Source of the DNA: Gammaproteobacteria bacterium
Lineage (GTDB): Bacteria; Pseudomonadota; Gammaproteobacteria; HK1
Length of the DNA: 64,000 nt
NCBI GenBank assembly: GCA_012103455.1
Contig: WLWT01000001.1
Span: 1,660,001-1,724,000 of the forward strand
Direction: 5' to 3'
Positions within the stretch are counted from its first letter, which is position 1. Each line of letters starts with the position of its first letter. Positions 52,729 through 63,938 of this stretch are shown here, one piece after another. The position numbers were made by a program, and so were the translations under genes. The notes under the pieces are model-generated. The model made no database searches. It was not told where the DNA came from and saw only the letters and a list, made by a program, of their open reading frames with translations.

Positions 52729-53913
52729 ATGGCGATCTGGCGGCTGGTTTTGCTGATGTTGTGTGGGTGTTTGCTGCAATTGGCAGTGATCGCGGCGACC
52801 CCACCTCAATCCCGATCATCCTGAGACTTATACGGTCCAGCCGGGCGATACGCTTTGGGATATCGCCAAGAAATTTCTGCGCGAACCCTGGCGCTGGAAG
52901 GAAGTGTGGCAAGGCAATCCGCAGGTAAAGAACCCCGACTCTTACTCTATCCCGGCGACGTTCTTTATCTCGCCTACCGCGGTGACGGGCAGCCGGTCAT
53001 CGGTATGACCCGGGAGGGACGCCCGGAGATCAAGCTATCGCCGCGGGTACGCGTGAAGCCGGGACGCACTGGTGCTATCCCGACCATTCCCATAGACGCT
53101 ATTGGTCAGTTTCTCTCGCGCTCTTTGGTCATAGAAGAGGACTCTCTGGAAGACGCGCCTTACATGGTTTCCTTGGGTACCGAGCATTTGCTGGGAGGCG
53201 CCGGCTCCAAGGTCTGCGCCCGCGGTGTGGAGCGCTCTGCGGGTGTTCTCTACTCGGTATTACGGCGCGGTGATCCGTATGTAGCCCCGGATGATCCCAA
53301 CGGCGAAGTGCTGGGTTATGAAGCGCTGCACATCACCGATGCATCGCTGGAAAGAGAGGGTGATCCGGGCACGTTACGGCTGCTCAGGATCAAGCGCGAA
53401 GTGCTTATAGGGGACCGCGTGGTGCCCGCCGCCGAACAGGGTTTGAGGGGCGCTTTCATGTCCCATCCGCCGGCTGGGTCGGTGCGCGGTAAGATTATCT
53501 CGGTGGTGGAAGGTGTGACCCAGATCGGTCAGCTACAGGCCGTAGTTTTGAATTTAGGCCGTCAACAAGGCCTGGATGAAGGCACGGTTTTGTCGGTGCT
53601 GCAACGCGGCGAGGTGATGGCTGACAAACCAGCGCGGGAACCGAACGCCCGCCTGCCGGAGCCCGATGCTGAAATAGAACTGGATGTGGAGCGCTAGCGA
53701 GGACTGGATGGCTTGACCATGGCGCTGGATCGGCTGGTGCGCCATATCGATGACGCACTGACGCCCGCAGATAGATCTTACAGCTTAGTGAGTTTGCCTG
53801 AGCAGCAGGCCGGCACCGTGATGCTGTTCCGGGTTTTCGACCGGGTCAGCTACGCGCTGGTAATGGACGCAGCCCAGCCTATGCACTTAGCCGACACAGT
53901 GGTTAATCCCTGA
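52729..53913 (+). pseudogene. LysM-domain peptidoglycan-binding protein, broken
   Basis: Reconstructs as one exported protein: signal peptide from ATG 52729 (IWRLVLLMLCGCLLQLAVIA) after AAAGGAG; LysM domain ETYTVQPGDTLWDIAKKFLR, WRWKEVWQGNPQVKNP in the +1-shifted frame (about 52811-52940); then LLLYPGDVLYLAYRGDGQPV back in the first frame, continuing to DAEIELDVER and TAG at 53695-53697. Beyond the stop, still in frame, comes the family's usual end: LVSLPEQQAGTVMLFRVFDR, VSYALVMDAAQPMHLADTVV. So there are two opposite frameshifts about 130 bases apart plus a nonsense codon. The protein normally sits beside dprA with one LysM and a long C-terminal region. It is probably dead unless these are sequence errors. 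Confidence 0.82.
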
Positions 53914-54216
53914 TCCGTAGCGAGTCCCTGATGTAGAGCCCGATATTCGAGATCGCCGTAGCGGTACTGACGCGGCGAACAGAGCCTGGCCTACAACGGG
54001 CGAGGCGTAGCCGCACGCGGACCGGCAAGAGTGCCCGATGTCCATGGCAGGGTGGATGGTTATAATCGGTGATTATTTTTAATTACCGACTACTTTTAGT
54101 CACGGCCTGAGCTGTTCATGAAAGCTGCACATCCCGTACTTAGTGGCGGGATGGCGAAGGGGATCAGATGAACGGGCTTATAGGTTGGAACATGGGCCAT
54201 CATCCAGGAGTAGGCC
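53914..54216. other. Intergenic upstream of dprA
   Basis: About 300 bases. TATAAT at 54061-54066 could be a -10 box, but I see no matching -35. A short inverted repeat with a T-rich loop (TCGGTGATTA / TAATTACCGA, 54065-54090) overlaps it. GGAG precedes the dprA ATG. Nothing else recognised. Confidence 0.4.
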
Positions 54217-55389
54217 ATGGACGGTCAGGGCGGCGTGCAGCTGAGGAACTCGCAAGACGATGAGCATACGCTGCTCGCGACACTCGCTTTAATTCGCATC
54301 AAAGGTCTTGGAACGGTCACGCAGGCCCGTCTGCTGGAGTATTTTCACTCGCCAAAGGCGCTGTTCGCGGCGGCGCCTGGACAATTGACGCAAATGGTTG
54401 GGGTACGGCTGGCCGAGCGCCTGTCGAGCCCGCCGTGGCAACAAGCCGAGCGCGATCTCCAGTACTGTAGGCGCCATCAAATAGAACTCATTACCCTAGC
54501 CTCTTCGCGCTATCCGCCGTTGCTGCGTGCGATAGTCGATCCGCCGCCGGTATTGTTCGCACGTGGCAGTGCGGTATCAGGCCTGGCCCAGCCCAGTGTG
54601 GCGGTGGTGGGTACGCGGCGGCCAACGCTCGCGGGGACCCATTTCACCACCGCTCTAGGCGCCGATCTGGCGCGGGCCGGTCTCACGGTAGTGAGCGGTC
54701 TTGCCCACGGTGTAGATGGCGCCGCTCATCGCGGCGCGCTGGCTGGTGGTGGTGATACGGTGGCTGTGGGTGGCTGCGGTTTGGACCGGATTTATCCGCG
54801 TAGTCATCGTGCCTTGGCCGCCCAGATAGAACAGTCGGGCTGTTTGATCACGGAATTCGCCCCCGGCACGCCACCCTTACGGCACAATTTTCCCATGCGC
54901 AACCGGCTTATCAGCGGTTTGAGTCTGGGGGTTGTAATCGTCGAGGCGGCTGAACGCAGCGGCTCATTGGTGACCGCCAGATTGGCGCTTGAGCAGGGCC
55001 GGGAGGTGATGGCGGTGCCCGGCGCACCCGGTGCGGCGGCGTCCGCTGGCACCAACCGTCTGTTGCGCGAGGGTGCCGCCCTGGTGTGTGGGATCCGCGA
55101 CGTGTTGGATGAACTCGCATCACCTCTTGAGTTTCATGAGTCCTGGGAATGCCATGCAGCCGTGGAAGATGAGAGGGCACCAACGCCGGTTACCGCCAGT
55201 GCCGCGCGCATACTAGATGCTCTAAGCGCGGCGCCGCAGAGCTTGGATAAGCTGGCGCAACTTACCCGTTTGGAGGTGTCTTCGTTACGCCGGGAGATCC
55301 AAGCGTTGGAACTCGAAGGTCATCTTGAAATGGTGCCGGGTGGTCTTTACGGGCGAACGCTCACCCGCTACACGGTGGCAGATACCTGA
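54217..55389 (+). CDS. dprA: DNA-processing protein A
   Basis: Binds incoming single-stranded DNA and loads RecA in natural transformation. 390 residues: SAM-like N-terminal region (LALIRIKGLGTVTQARLLEY), the Rossmann core SVAVVGTRRPTLAGTHFTTA, VVSGLAHGVDGAAHRGALAG, GCGLDRIYPRSHRALAAQIE, then ITEFAPGTPPLRHNFPMRNR and the C-terminal winged helix (ILDALSAAPQSLDKLAQLTR). One oddity: DTVAVGGCGLD has GGC where VLGxGxD is usual. GGAG precedes the ATG. In many gammaproteobacteria smg follows; here it is missing. Confidence 0.94.
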   Translation: MDGQGGVQLRNSQDDEHTLLATLALIRIKGLGTVTQARLLEYFHSPKALFAAAPGQLTQMVGVRLAERLSSPPWQQAERDLQYCRRHQIELITLASSRYPPLLRAIVDPPPVLFARGSAVSGLAQPSVAVVGTRRPTLAGTHFTTALGADLARAGLTVVSGLAHGVDGAAHRGALAGGGDTVAVGGCGLDRIYPRSHRALAAQIEQSGCLITEFAPGTPPLRHNFPMRNRLISGLSLGVVIVEAAERSGSLVTARLALEQGREVMAVPGAPGAAASAGTNRLLREGAALVCGIRDVLDELASPLEFHESWECHAAVEDERAPTPVTASAARILDALSAAPQSLDKLAQLTRLEVSSLRREIQALELEGHLEMVPGGLYGRTLTRYTVADT

Positions 55390-55594
55390 TAGTGGTACCT
55401 GCCACTGGCCTGCGTGCGCGTGCTCTGGCGCCGATATTGGGGTGCCCCTCCTAGAACTTTTGTCCTAGATCACGGGTCGTAGCCGATGGTTTGACATCTG
55501 TTGATGTGCGCTTCTAAATGTGCGCCCCTTACCATGGCGTGAGGATGGGTGCCAGCGCCGAGTGCAAGCTGAGTTAGGTGCAAACGGAGGGCGA
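55390..55594. other. dprA-topA gap, no smg gene
   Basis: The usual neighbour smg (DUF494) is absent between dprA and topA. I could not find a readable relic of it in the 310 bases here. Confidence 0.5.
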
Positions 55595-55666
55595 ATGTAT
55601 TGCGGTGTGTTCCGCGTCCGCGAACTCCGCCACGGCGCGTGGTGTTATTACTTGAAGGATCGCTAA
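55595..55666 (+). CDS. Possible 23-residue leader peptide before topA
   Basis: ATG 55595 follows a good ribosome site (ACGGAGGGCGA) and reads MYCGVFRVRELRHGAWCYYL, ending at TAA 55664-55666. Its stop codon lies inside the hairpin at 55657-55677, so translation of it could open or hide that structure ahead of topA. It may be a real upstream ORF or a chance frame; no homologue is known to me. Confidence 0.3.
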   Translation: MYCGVFRVRELRHGAWCYYLKDR

Positions 55667-55677
55667 GAGAGCGATCC
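55657..55677 (+). promoter_or_regulatory. Hairpin upstream of topA
   Basis: Perfect inverted repeat GGATCGCT / AGCGATCC with loop AAGAG, 23 bases before the topA start. There is no T-run, so it is more likely a leader structure than a terminator. Confidence 0.45.
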
Positions 55678-55700
55678 GGCTCTTATCAATGTAAGTGTTA

Positions 55701-58115
55701 ATGTCAGGTCAACATCTGCTGATTGTCGAGTCGCCAGCCAAGGCGAAGACCATCAACAAATACTTAGGCAAGGACTTCCAGGTGCTCGCCTCTTACGGTC
55801 ACGTGCGCGATCTGCGTCCCAAGGAGGGCGCGGTGGAGCCGGATGCTGCTTTCGCGATGCACTACGAACTTATCGAAAGGAACCAAAAGCACGTCGATAA
55901 GATCGCCAAAGCCATGCTTAAGGCGCAGACCTTGTATCTCGCCACCGATCCCGATCGCGAGGGTGAGGCGATAGCTTGGCACGTGGTGGAGATTTTGCGC
56001 GAGCGCAAGCTGCTTGCGGACAAACCGGTCAAGCGCGTGGTGTTCTACGAGATCACCCGGCGGGCCGTGCAAGAGGCGCTGGACGCGGCGCGCGACTTGT
56101 CCACCGATCTCATCAACGCGCAACAAGCGCGCCGGGCGCTCGACTATTTGGTCGGCTTCAATTTATCACCTCTTTTGTGGAAGAAGATTCGTCGCGGCCT
56201 GTCTGCCGGGCGCGTGCAGACGCCGGCTCTTCGCATGATCGTTGAGCGAGAAGAGGAAATAGAACGGTTCGAGGTGCGCGAATATTGGACTTTGGAGGCT
56301 GATCTAAACGCTGAGAAGCAGGACTTCGCCGCCCGCTTGACCCACTTGGGGGGCGAAAAACTTGAGCAGTTCAGCATCACCGAGGAGGCGGTGGCGCATG
56401 CAGCAGTCGCGCGTTTGGAGGCTGCGGCTAACGGCGAACTCAAGGTCGTCAAGGTCGATCGCAAACAACGCCGGCGTAATCCAGCCCCGCCGTTTACTAC
56501 ATCCACCTTGCAGCAAGAAGCCGCCCGCAAACTGGGTTTTTCCGCCAGCCGTACCATGCGGGTAGCCCAGCAACTCTACGAAGGCATTGATGTAGACGGT
56601 GGCCTGACCGGCCTCATTACCTATATGCGTACCGACTCTGTGTCCCTGGCGGCGGAGGCGACGGCGGAAATCCGCGCCTACATTGATGAGCGTTTCGGTA
56701 CCTCGGATCGGCCAGCCAACGTGCGGGTGTTCAAAACCAAGTCAAAAAATGCTCAGGAGGCGCACGAGGCGATCCGGCCCACATCGATTTTGCGCACGCC
56801 CGAGACGTTAGCGCAGCAGTTGAGTGGCGATCAGCACCGTCTTTATGGCCTCATCTGGAAACGGACGCTGGCGTGCCAGATGGCCCACGCGCTCATCAAC
56901 ACCGTGGCGGTAGATTTTGATTGTGGCGGTGAAGGCATCTTCAGGGCGACCGGGTCCACTATTGCCGAGCCTGGATTTTTGCAGGTGTACGAAGAGGGCA
57001 CGGACGGTAAGAAAGAAGACAATGAGCGGATACTGCCGCCATTGGCGGTGGGGGCCATGGTGGCGCTGCGAGGCCTGCGCCCGGAGCAACACTTCACTGA
57101 GCCACCACCACGTTACAGCGAGGCCAGCCTGGTTAAGACGCTTGAGGAATACGGTATCGGACGCCCGTCTACCTATGCTTCCATCATCGTCACTTTGACG
57201 GTGCGAGAATACGTGGAACTCGAGAAGCGGCGGTTTCAGCCAACCGATGTAGGCCGGGTTGTGGCGAAGTTTCTGACCGATCATTTCGATACTTATGTGG
57301 ACTACGACTTCACTGCCCGTATGGAGGATGATCTGGATTCCATCTCCAGAGGCGAGAAAGCGTGGGTGCCGGTGCTGGACAACTTCTGGGGCGCTTTCAT
57401 CGATCGGGTCAAAGATAAGGAAACCTCAGTGTCCCGGGCCGAGTCGGTCAGTGCGCGTGAGCTGGGCCAGGATCCGGTCACTGGCCGTGTGGTTAGCGTG
57501 CGCATGGGGCGGTACGGGCCGTTTGCTCAGATCGGGACGCGGGATGATGAAGACAAGCCGCGGTTTGCGAGTTTACTGCCGGCGCAGCGATTGAACGCCA
57601 TCACCCTTGATGAAGCCCTCGCCTTGTTCAAGCTACCGCGAGAACTGGGTGAAAGCGCCGAAGGAGAAGCGGTATCTACGAATATCGGGCGGTTTGGTCC
57701 GTACGTACGCTACGGCAAGAAATACGTCTCCCTCGGAGCTGATGATGATCCCTATACCATCACCATCGAGCGGGCTTTGGCACTTATCGAAGCCAAACGT
57801 ATCGCCGATGCAAACCGTATTATCAACGTATTCGAAGACGATGGGATAAGCGTGCTGAATGGCCGTTATGGTCCTTACATCACTGATGGCAACTGCAACG
57901 TTAAGATTCCCAAAGATACCGATCCGGCCAGCATCACGTTGGTTATGGCCAAGCAGATGATCGAATCCGCACCACCGCCACGGAGTAAGCGCGTAGCGGC
58001 GGCCAGCAAGAAGGTGGCCGTTAAAGCCGAAGCTAAACCTAAAGCCAAGGTCAAGGCCAAAGCTAAGACGAAGGCCAAAGCGAAAACCAAGGCTAAGAGG
58101 AAATCCGCGAACTGA
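55701..58115 (+). CDS. topA: DNA topoisomerase I
   Basis: Relaxes negative supercoils. 804 residues from ATG 55701. The TOPRIM domain opens LLIVESPAKAKTINKYLGKD and holds YLATDPDREGEAIAWH; the catalytic Tyr is in LITYMRTDSVSLAAEATAEI. The C-terminal part carries three topoisomerase repeat modules (RYGPFAQIGTRDDEDKPRFA; NIGRFGPYVRYGKKYVSL; NGRYGPYITDGNCNVKIPK) without the four-cysteine zinc ribbons of E. coli TopA, and ends in a Lys/Ala-rich tail (KAKVKAKAKTKAKAK) likely to bind DNA. The start has no strong ribosome site, which fits control by the leader region. Confidence 0.95.
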   Translation: MSGQHLLIVESPAKAKTINKYLGKDFQVLASYGHVRDLRPKEGAVEPDAAFAMHYELIERNQKHVDKIAKAMLKAQTLYLATDPDREGEAIAWHVVEILRERKLLADKPVKRVVFYEITRRAVQEALDAARDLSTDLINAQQARRALDYLVGFNLSPLLWKKIRRGLSAGRVQTPALRMIVEREEEIERFEVREYWTLEADLNAEKQDFAARLTHLGGEKLEQFSITEEAVAHAAVARLEAAANGELKVVKVDRKQRRRNPAPPFTTSTLQQEAARKLGFSASRTMRVAQQLYEGIDVDGGLTGLITYMRTDSVSLAAEATAEIRAYIDERFGTSDRPANVRVFKTKSKNAQEAHEAIRPTSILRTPETLAQQLSGDQHRLYGLIWKRTLACQMAHALINTVAVDFDCGGEGIFRATGSTIAEPGFLQVYEEGTDGKKEDNERILPPLAVGAMVALRGLRPEQHFTEPPPRYSEASLVKTLEEYGIGRPSTYASIIVTLTVREYVELEKRRFQPTDVGRVVAKFLTDHFDTYVDYDFTARMEDDLDSISRGEKAWVPVLDNFWGAFIDRVKDKETSVSRAESVSARELGQDPVTGRVVSVRMGRYGPFAQIGTRDDEDKPRFASLLPAQRLNAITLDEALALFKLPRELGESAEGEAVSTNIGRFGPYVRYGKKYVSLGADDDPYTITIERALALIEAKRIADANRIINVFEDDGISVLNGRYGPYITDGNCNVKIPKDTDPASITLVMAKQMIESAPPPRSKRVAAASKKVAVKAEAKPKAKVKAKAKTKAKAKTKAKRKSAN

Positions 58116-58149
58116 ATGTTTCAGCGATGTGCACCGTGGAATTTTGCCC

Positions 58150-58707
58150 GTGAGTCAGCCTGTGGCGAAGACTCGCGAGCGTTACTTGGCGAACGAGCTT
58201 GCCGCCGGTGCACTGCTAGTCCATCCCACCGAGGGGGTGTACGGCATTGGCTGCGATGCGTGGAATGAGTGGGCCCTGCGGCGCTTAATAGCGGCGAAAG
58301 GGCGGGCGGCGGATAAAGGACTCATAGTATTGGTAGCGGCAATACACCACTTGGCCGGTCTTGTGGTGCCGCAGGACGCCGCGCGTGTTCCGGCGCCGGA
58401 CGATATTCCCACCACCTGGATAGTGCGTGCGTGCTCTTCCGCGCCGCCATTGGTCACGGGGGGGCGGAGCACGGTGGCGGTGCGTATTTGCGGGCATGTG
58501 AGGATGATGGCGCTGTTGAATGAGTTCGGTGGTGCGATGGTCTCCAGTAGCGCGAACCGGGCGGGGGCCGCACCCGCCCGTACCGCGTTACAGGCAAGAG
58601 TACGCTTCGCCGGAGCGGTTGATGCCGTGATGGGTGGGTCAACGAGTGGCTATGGGCGCCCGAGCCGAATCATTGAACTGGCGACCGGACGGGTGCTGCG
58701 CTGGTGA
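58150..58707 (+). CDS. tsaC: Threonylcarbamoyl-AMP synthase (TsaC/YrdC)
   Basis: First step of the t6A modification of ANN-decoding tRNAs: joins threonine, bicarbonate and ATP. About 185 residues, the short TsaC form. [37 protein letters not shown] (KxR motif) and [20 protein letters not shown] (SxN motif) are conserved. I chose GTG 58150, after GGAATTTT; the frame is also open from 58129. Its stop overlaps the hemF start by 4 bases. Confidence 0.9.
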   Translation: MSQPVAKTRERYLANELAAGALLVHPTEGVYGIGCDAWNEWALRRLIAAKGRAADKGLIVLVAAIHHLAGLVVPQDAARVPAPDDIPTTWIVRACSSAPPLVTGGRSTVAVRICGHVRMMALLNEFGGAMVSSSANRAGAAPARTALQARVRFAGAVDAVMGGSTSGYGRPSRIIELATGRVLRW

Positions 58708-59660
58708 GCGGTGCTATTGGTAAAGCTATCGATCAAGAGGGCGTCAAAGTCTTTCTGCGTGGGCTGCAAGATAGTCTGTGTGAGGCGTTCATAGCCTTTG
58801 AGTCTTCAGGAAGCACTTTTCATGAAGATCGTTGGCAGCGCGGCGAAGGCGGTGATGGACGCACGCGCGTATTCGCCGACGGCGATGTGTTCGAGCGGGT
58901 CGGGGTGAATTATTCCAACATCAGGGGAATCGAATTGCCCCAGGCGGCCACGCAGAGACGACCGGAATTGGCGGAGCACCCGTTTGAAGCGGCTGGTGTT
59001 TCGGTGGTGGCGCATCCGCGTAACCCCTATGTGCCCACCGCTCATATGAATGTGCGCTTCTTTAGTGCCACCTACGCGAGTGCCACCTACGCGGCAGCCG
59101 GCCACGCATCGGCGGCGCCGGTGTGGTGGTTCGGCGGCGGATTCGATCTGACGCCCTATTATCCGTTCGAAGAGGATATCCGGCATTGGCATCGCACGGC
59201 CAAGGCTGCTTGCGCACCCTACGGCGATGAGGTCTACCCCTGCTATAAGAGCTGGTGTGATGAGTATTTCTACCTGCGTCACCGGCGCGAGGCACGGGGT
59301 GTGGGCGGCTTGTTTTTCGACGATCTGAACGAAGGCGGTTTCGCCCGCTGTTTCGGACTCACTAAAGCCATAGGCAGGGCGTTCGAGAAGGCTTATTGTC
59401 CCATAGTGGATCAACGCAAGAATACCGCGTATGGCGAGCGTGAGCGCAATTTTCAACTCATGCGGCGCGGGCGCTACGTGGAGTTCAACTTGGTTTATGA
59501 TCGCGGCACCCGGTTCGGCTTGCAAAGCGGTGGGCGCATTGAATCGATTCTGATGTCGTTACCTCCGCAAGCCGCATGGCGCTACGACTGGCAGCCGCGA
59601 CCGGAAGCGCCGGAAGCGCGTATTTTAGAGTTGGTCTCACAACCCCGCGAATGGGTTTAA
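58704..59660 (+). CDS. hemF: Oxygen-dependent coproporphyrinogen III oxidase
   Basis: Converts coproporphyrinogen III to protoporphyrinogen IX using O2, in heme synthesis. 318 residues, slightly longer than the 299 of E. coli. Motifs: [107 protein letters not shown] start at 58704 within the tsaC stop. A perfect 15-bp tandem duplication at 59064-59093 adds [10 protein letters not shown] just after the NVRFF strand, accounting for part of the extra length. The enzyme implies an oxygen-using life style. Confidence 0.95.
   Translation: MSGAIGKAIDQEGVKVFLRGLQDSLCEAFIAFESSGSTFHEDRWQRGEGGDGRTRVFADGDVFERVGVNYSNIRGIELPQAATQRRPELAEHPFEAAGVSVVAHPRNPYVPTAHMNVRFFSATYASATYAAAGHASAAPVWWFGGGFDLTPYYPFEEDIRHWHRTAKAACAPYGDEVYPCYKSWCDEYFYLRHRREARGVGGLFFDDLNEGGFARCFGLTKAIGRAFEKAYCPIVDQRKNTAYGERERNFQLMRRGRYVEFNLVYDRGTRFGLQSGGRIESILMSLPPQAAWRYDWQPRPEAPEARILELVSQPREWV
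59064..59093 (+). repeat. Perfect 15-bp tandem repeat in hemF
   Basis: AGTGCCACCTACGCG occurs twice in a row without a change, in frame, encoding [10 protein letters not shown] between conserved motifs. Confidence 0.92.
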
Positions 59661-59723
59661 GGTAAGCAGCGGTGCCTTGACACGCGCCTCCAAAGGAAGA
59701 AACAATAAGCGGCTTGATATCGC

Positions 59724-59808
59724 GGAGGGGTTCCCGAGTGGCCAAAGGGGGCAGACTGTAAATCTGCTGGCTCCGCCTTCGGAGGTTCGAATCCTCCCCC
59801 CTCCACCA
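59724..59808 (+). tRNA. tRNA-Tyr (GTA)
   Basis: 85 bases with encoded CCA. Acceptor GGAGGGG pairs CCCCTCC; anticodon loop CTGTAAA between AGA/TCT arms; long type II variable arm (TGGCTCCGCCTTCGG region); T-arm with GGTTCGAATCC. First of three tRNAs before tuf, the usual gammaproteobacterial order. Confidence 0.95.
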
Positions 59809-59925
59809 CGAACAGATATCCTGACGATATCAATCAGCGTTAACAGGCCATTAACTTTCATAGGCGGTTAGCTTTAATAGACAGCCAGTTTTATAACCGC
59901 TGCGGCATGTTTACCGATACGGCAT

Positions 59926-60000
59926 GCGGGTGTAGTTCAATGGCTAGAACCTCAGCCTTCCAAGCTGATGATGTGGGTTCGATTCCCATCACCCGCTCCA
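59926..60000 (+). tRNA. tRNA-Gly (TCC)
   Basis: 75 bases ending in CCA. Acceptor GCGGGTG pairs CACCCGC; anticodon TCC in CTTCCAA; T-arm GGTTCGATTCC. Confidence 0.95.
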
Positions 60001-60077
60001 AATTGTTGTGAACGAGGTTCTTTGATAGCAACTAGGTTCTTAACTTGAACAACGAAGTAGCTATGGCAACGGACAAC

Positions 60078-60153
<76 letters not shown>

Positions 60154-60249
60154 AACGCTTTGAACCAAATTATCCAGTCTTATTTCGAAACCATTTGACT
60201 CCATAGCAATAGTCATCAGAATTTCTCAAGTTCTCCGGAGAGCGCTGTC

Positions 60250-61440
<1,191 letters not shown>

Positions 61441-61508
61441 GCCGGTTGTTTTTCAAATAGCCAAGTATCATTGAATTGCTAAGCATCGCATTCGTGGGGT
61501 TTCACATT

Positions 61509-61584
61509 AGGCCTGTAGCTCAATTGGCAGAGCGGCGGTCTCCAAAACCGCAGGTTGGGGGTTCGATTCCCTCCGGGCCTGCCA
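61509..61584 (+). tRNA. tRNA-Trp (CCA)
   Basis: 76 bases ending in CCA. Acceptor AGGCCTG with CGGGCCT; anticodon CCA in CTCCAAA; T-arm GGTTCGATTCC. Between tuf and secE. Confidence 0.95.
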
Positions 61585-61701
61585 TCTGCAATGCTGGACA
61601 GCGGTGCGTGCCGCTGTCTGGCTACGGCTTAGCGTCGCTACCGTGACGTGTTCTTATGCAGGGTGGCAAAGCAACTCTGGCGGCGCACCAATGGGTGAGT
61701 C

Positions 61702-62073
61702 ATGAGCGCAAATGTTGACGCACGGGGCGGGATTCCCGATGCCGTAAAGTGGGCGGTTGCCATCGTATTGGTGGCCGGCGGGGTAGCTGGCTTTTACGTA
61801 TATGCCGAGTACTCCGTATTTTACCGTACCGTCGGTCTGTTGGTGGCGTGCGGCATTGCCGTATTCGCAGGTAGCCAAACGGAGAAGGGACGCGAGTTGT
61901 TCGGGTTCATGCGCGATGCGCGCAACGAAGTGCGCAAAGTGGTATGGCCGACGCGGACGGAGACGCTACAGACGACGGGCATAGTTATCGTCTTCGTTTT
62001 CATACTCGCCATCATTTTGTGGATTCTTGACACATTGCTCGGATGGGCGATCAAGCAAGTGTTAGGGCTGTGA
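61702..62073 (+). CDS. secE: Preprotein translocase subunit SecE
   Basis: Essential SecYEG subunit. 123 residues with three membrane helices, the E. coli-like long form: [60 protein letters not shown]. The conserved amphipathic helix and cytoplasmic loop [19 protein letters not shown] precede the last helix. ATG at 61702. Followed by nusG after 10 bases. Confidence 0.94.
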   Translation: MSANVDARGGIPDAVKWAVAIVLVAGGVAGFYVYAEYSVFYRTVGLLVACGIAVFAGSQTEKGRELFGFMRDARNEVRKVVWPTRTETLQTTGIVIVFVFILAIILWILDTLLGWAIKQVLGL

Positions 62074-62083
62074 GGCAAGTTCT

Positions 62084-62617
62084 GTGACCATGCGATGGTA
62101 CGTTATTCATGCCTATTCCGGTTACGAAAACCAAGTTATGCAAATGTTGAAGGAACGCATAGCCCGTGCCGGCATGAGCGATCAGTTCGGTGATGTGTTG
62201 GTGCCCACTGAAGAAGTGGTCGAGATGCGAGGCGGGCAGAAGCGCCGCAGCGACCGCAAATTCTTCCCCGGTTACGTGTTAGTGCATATGGAGATGAATG
62301 ACGCCACATGGCATTTGGTCAAGAGTGTGCCAAAAGTTCTAGGGTTTATCGGAGGTAATCAAGACAAGCCGGCGCCTATCACCGATGCGGAAGCGGATGC
62401 TATTTTGCAACGGGTGCAAGAAGGCACGGAAAAACCTAGGCCGAAGATCCTCTTTGAGCCCGGTGAAGTGGTACGAGTCATAGACGGACCGTTCAATGAT
62501 TTTAGCGGTGTGGTGGAAGAGGTTAATTACGAGAAGAACAGGCTGCGGGTCGCGGTACTGATCTTCGGTCGCTCCACACCGGTAGAACTCGAGTTCGGAC
62601 AGGTTGAAAAAGACTGA
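62084..62617 (+). CDS. nusG: Transcription termination/antitermination factor NusG
   Basis: Binds RNA polymerase and links it to Rho or the ribosome. 177 residues: NGN domain [40 protein letters not shown], and the KOW domain [21 protein letters not shown] give GTG 62084 as start because GAGG lies 8 bases before it; ATG 62090 (two codons on) is the alternative. Co-transcribed with secE. Confidence 0.95.
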   Translation: MTMRWYVIHAYSGYENQVMQMLKERIARAGMSDQFGDVLVPTEEVVEMRGGQKRRSDRKFFPGYVLVHMEMNDATWHLVKSVPKVLGFIGGNQDKPAPITDAEADAILQRVQEGTEKPRPKILFEPGEVVRVIDGPFNDFSGVVEEVNYEKNRLRVAVLIFGRSTPVELEFGQVEKD

Positions 62618-62770
62618 GTTGAAACAAGCACTAGCTGCGGTCTACGTCCGTAAGGTGGGCTGACGCCGAGTAGGACGGGAAGGGCCATCGCGGTGGTTTT
62701 GTGCCGGGACCAAAAACAAGGGGCCTTATCGGGTGAAAAAGCGTGTGTACTCATCAGGAGACGAACGAAT

Positions 62771-63205
62771 ATGGCGAAGAAAGTCAATGCTTATATTAAG
62801 CTGCAGTGTCCCGCCGGACAGGCTAATCCCAGTCCTCCGGTAGGCCCGGCGTTGGGCCAGCACGGCCTTAATATCATGGAATTTTGCAAAGCTTTCAACT
62901 CTCAGACGCAGAGCCTAGAGCCAGGCTTGCCGATCCCCGTTGTCGTTACCGCTTATGCCGACCGCAGTTTCTCGTTTATCACTAAGACACCGCCGGCAGC
63001 AGTATTGCTCAAGAAAGCCGCTGGCCTGGACAAGGGCAGTCCGGTACCACACCTGGAGAAAGTCGGCACAGTTACCCGTGACCAGCTAGAGGAGATCGCG
63101 CGTACCAAGATGGTCGATCTGAATACCAAGGACATCGATATGGCGGTGCGCATCATCGCTGGTAGTGCCCGCAGTATGGGACTTAACGTCGAGGGCTTAG
63201 TTTGA
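62771..63205 (+). CDS. rplK: 50S ribosomal protein L11
   Basis: 144 residues from ATG 62771: [60 protein letters not shown]. Part of the GTPase-associated centre. AGGAGA stands about 13 bases before the ATG. The 150 bases upstream hold a GC-rich leader in which L1 autoregulation would be expected, though I could not identify the L1 site. Confidence 0.97.
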   Translation: MAKKVNAYIKLQCPAGQANPSPPVGPALGQHGLNIMEFCKAFNSQTQSLEPGLPIPVVVTAYADRSFSFITKTPPAAVLLKKAAGLDKGSPVPHLEKVGTVTRDQLEEIARTKMVDLNTKDIDMAVRIIAGSARSMGLNVEGLV

Positions 63206-63897
63206 TGGCCAAGCGGAGCAAACGGCAAAAAGCTTGGGCGGAAAAAATCGAGCGCTCGAAGGCTTATGGTGCCACCGAAGCATTCGAACTGCTCAAGGAA
63301 TGTGCTAACGCCAGGTTCTCCGAATCTATCGATGTGTCGGTGAATCTAGGTGTGGACCCTCGTAAGTCTGATCAAGTAGTGCGCGGATCCACGGTTTTAC
63401 CCAATGGTACGGGCAAGTCGGTGCGGGTGGCGGTATTTGCCCAAGGCGCGGCGAGCGACGCTGCTCGTGAGGCAGGTGCCGATATCGTCGGGATGGATGA
63501 TTTGGCAGAGCAGGTCAAAGGTGGCAATTTGGACTTTGACGTGGTCATCGCCGCCCCTGACGCCATGCGGGTGGTGGGTCAACTCGGCCGCATCTTGGGG
63601 CCGCGCGGTCTCATGCCGAATCCGAAAGTGGGGACGGTGACGCCGGATGTCGCCGGTGCCGTGTCTAACGCTAAATCAGGTCAAGTCCGTTACCGCACGG
63701 ATAGGGCTGGCATCGTGCATTGCTCTATCGGTAGCGTCAGCTTTGAGGCGGCTCTTTTGGAGGAGAATCTGAGCGCGCTTATCGCCGATTTGAACCGTGC
63801 CAAACCGAGTTCGTCCAAAGGTGTCTACATTCGCAAGGTGTCGGTGTCCACTACGATGGGACCCGGCGTCGTGATCGATCGCAGTCAGTTTGTCTAG
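63205..63897 (+). CDS. rplA: 50S ribosomal protein L1
   Basis: 230 residues from ATG 63205, whose A is the last base of the rplK stop (TGATG), so translation is coupled. [36 protein letters not shown] motif (here [20 protein letters not shown]), [20 protein letters not shown] and [20 protein letters not shown] are conserved. L1 binds 23S rRNA at the stalk and represses its own operon. Confidence 0.97.
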   Translation: MAKRSKRQKAWAEKIERSKAYGATEAFELLKECANARFSESIDVSVNLGVDPRKSDQVVRGSTVLPNGTGKSVRVAVFAQGAASDAAREAGADIVGMDDLAEQVKGGNLDFDVVIAAPDAMRVVGQLGRILGPRGLMPNPKVGTVTPDVAGAVSNAKSGQVRYRTDRAGIVHCSIGSVSFEAALLEENLSALIADLNRAKPSSSKGVYIRKVSVSTTMGPGVVIDRSQFV

Positions 63898-63938
63898 GTT
63901 GCACAATTACGATCTAGCGGCAATTACGATTTAGCGAA

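Noticed and set aside
57960..58110. The Lys/Ala repeats at the end of topA as another case of the 15-bp repeats
   Set aside because: The period is irregular and such basic tails are common in bacterial TopA and histone-like proteins.
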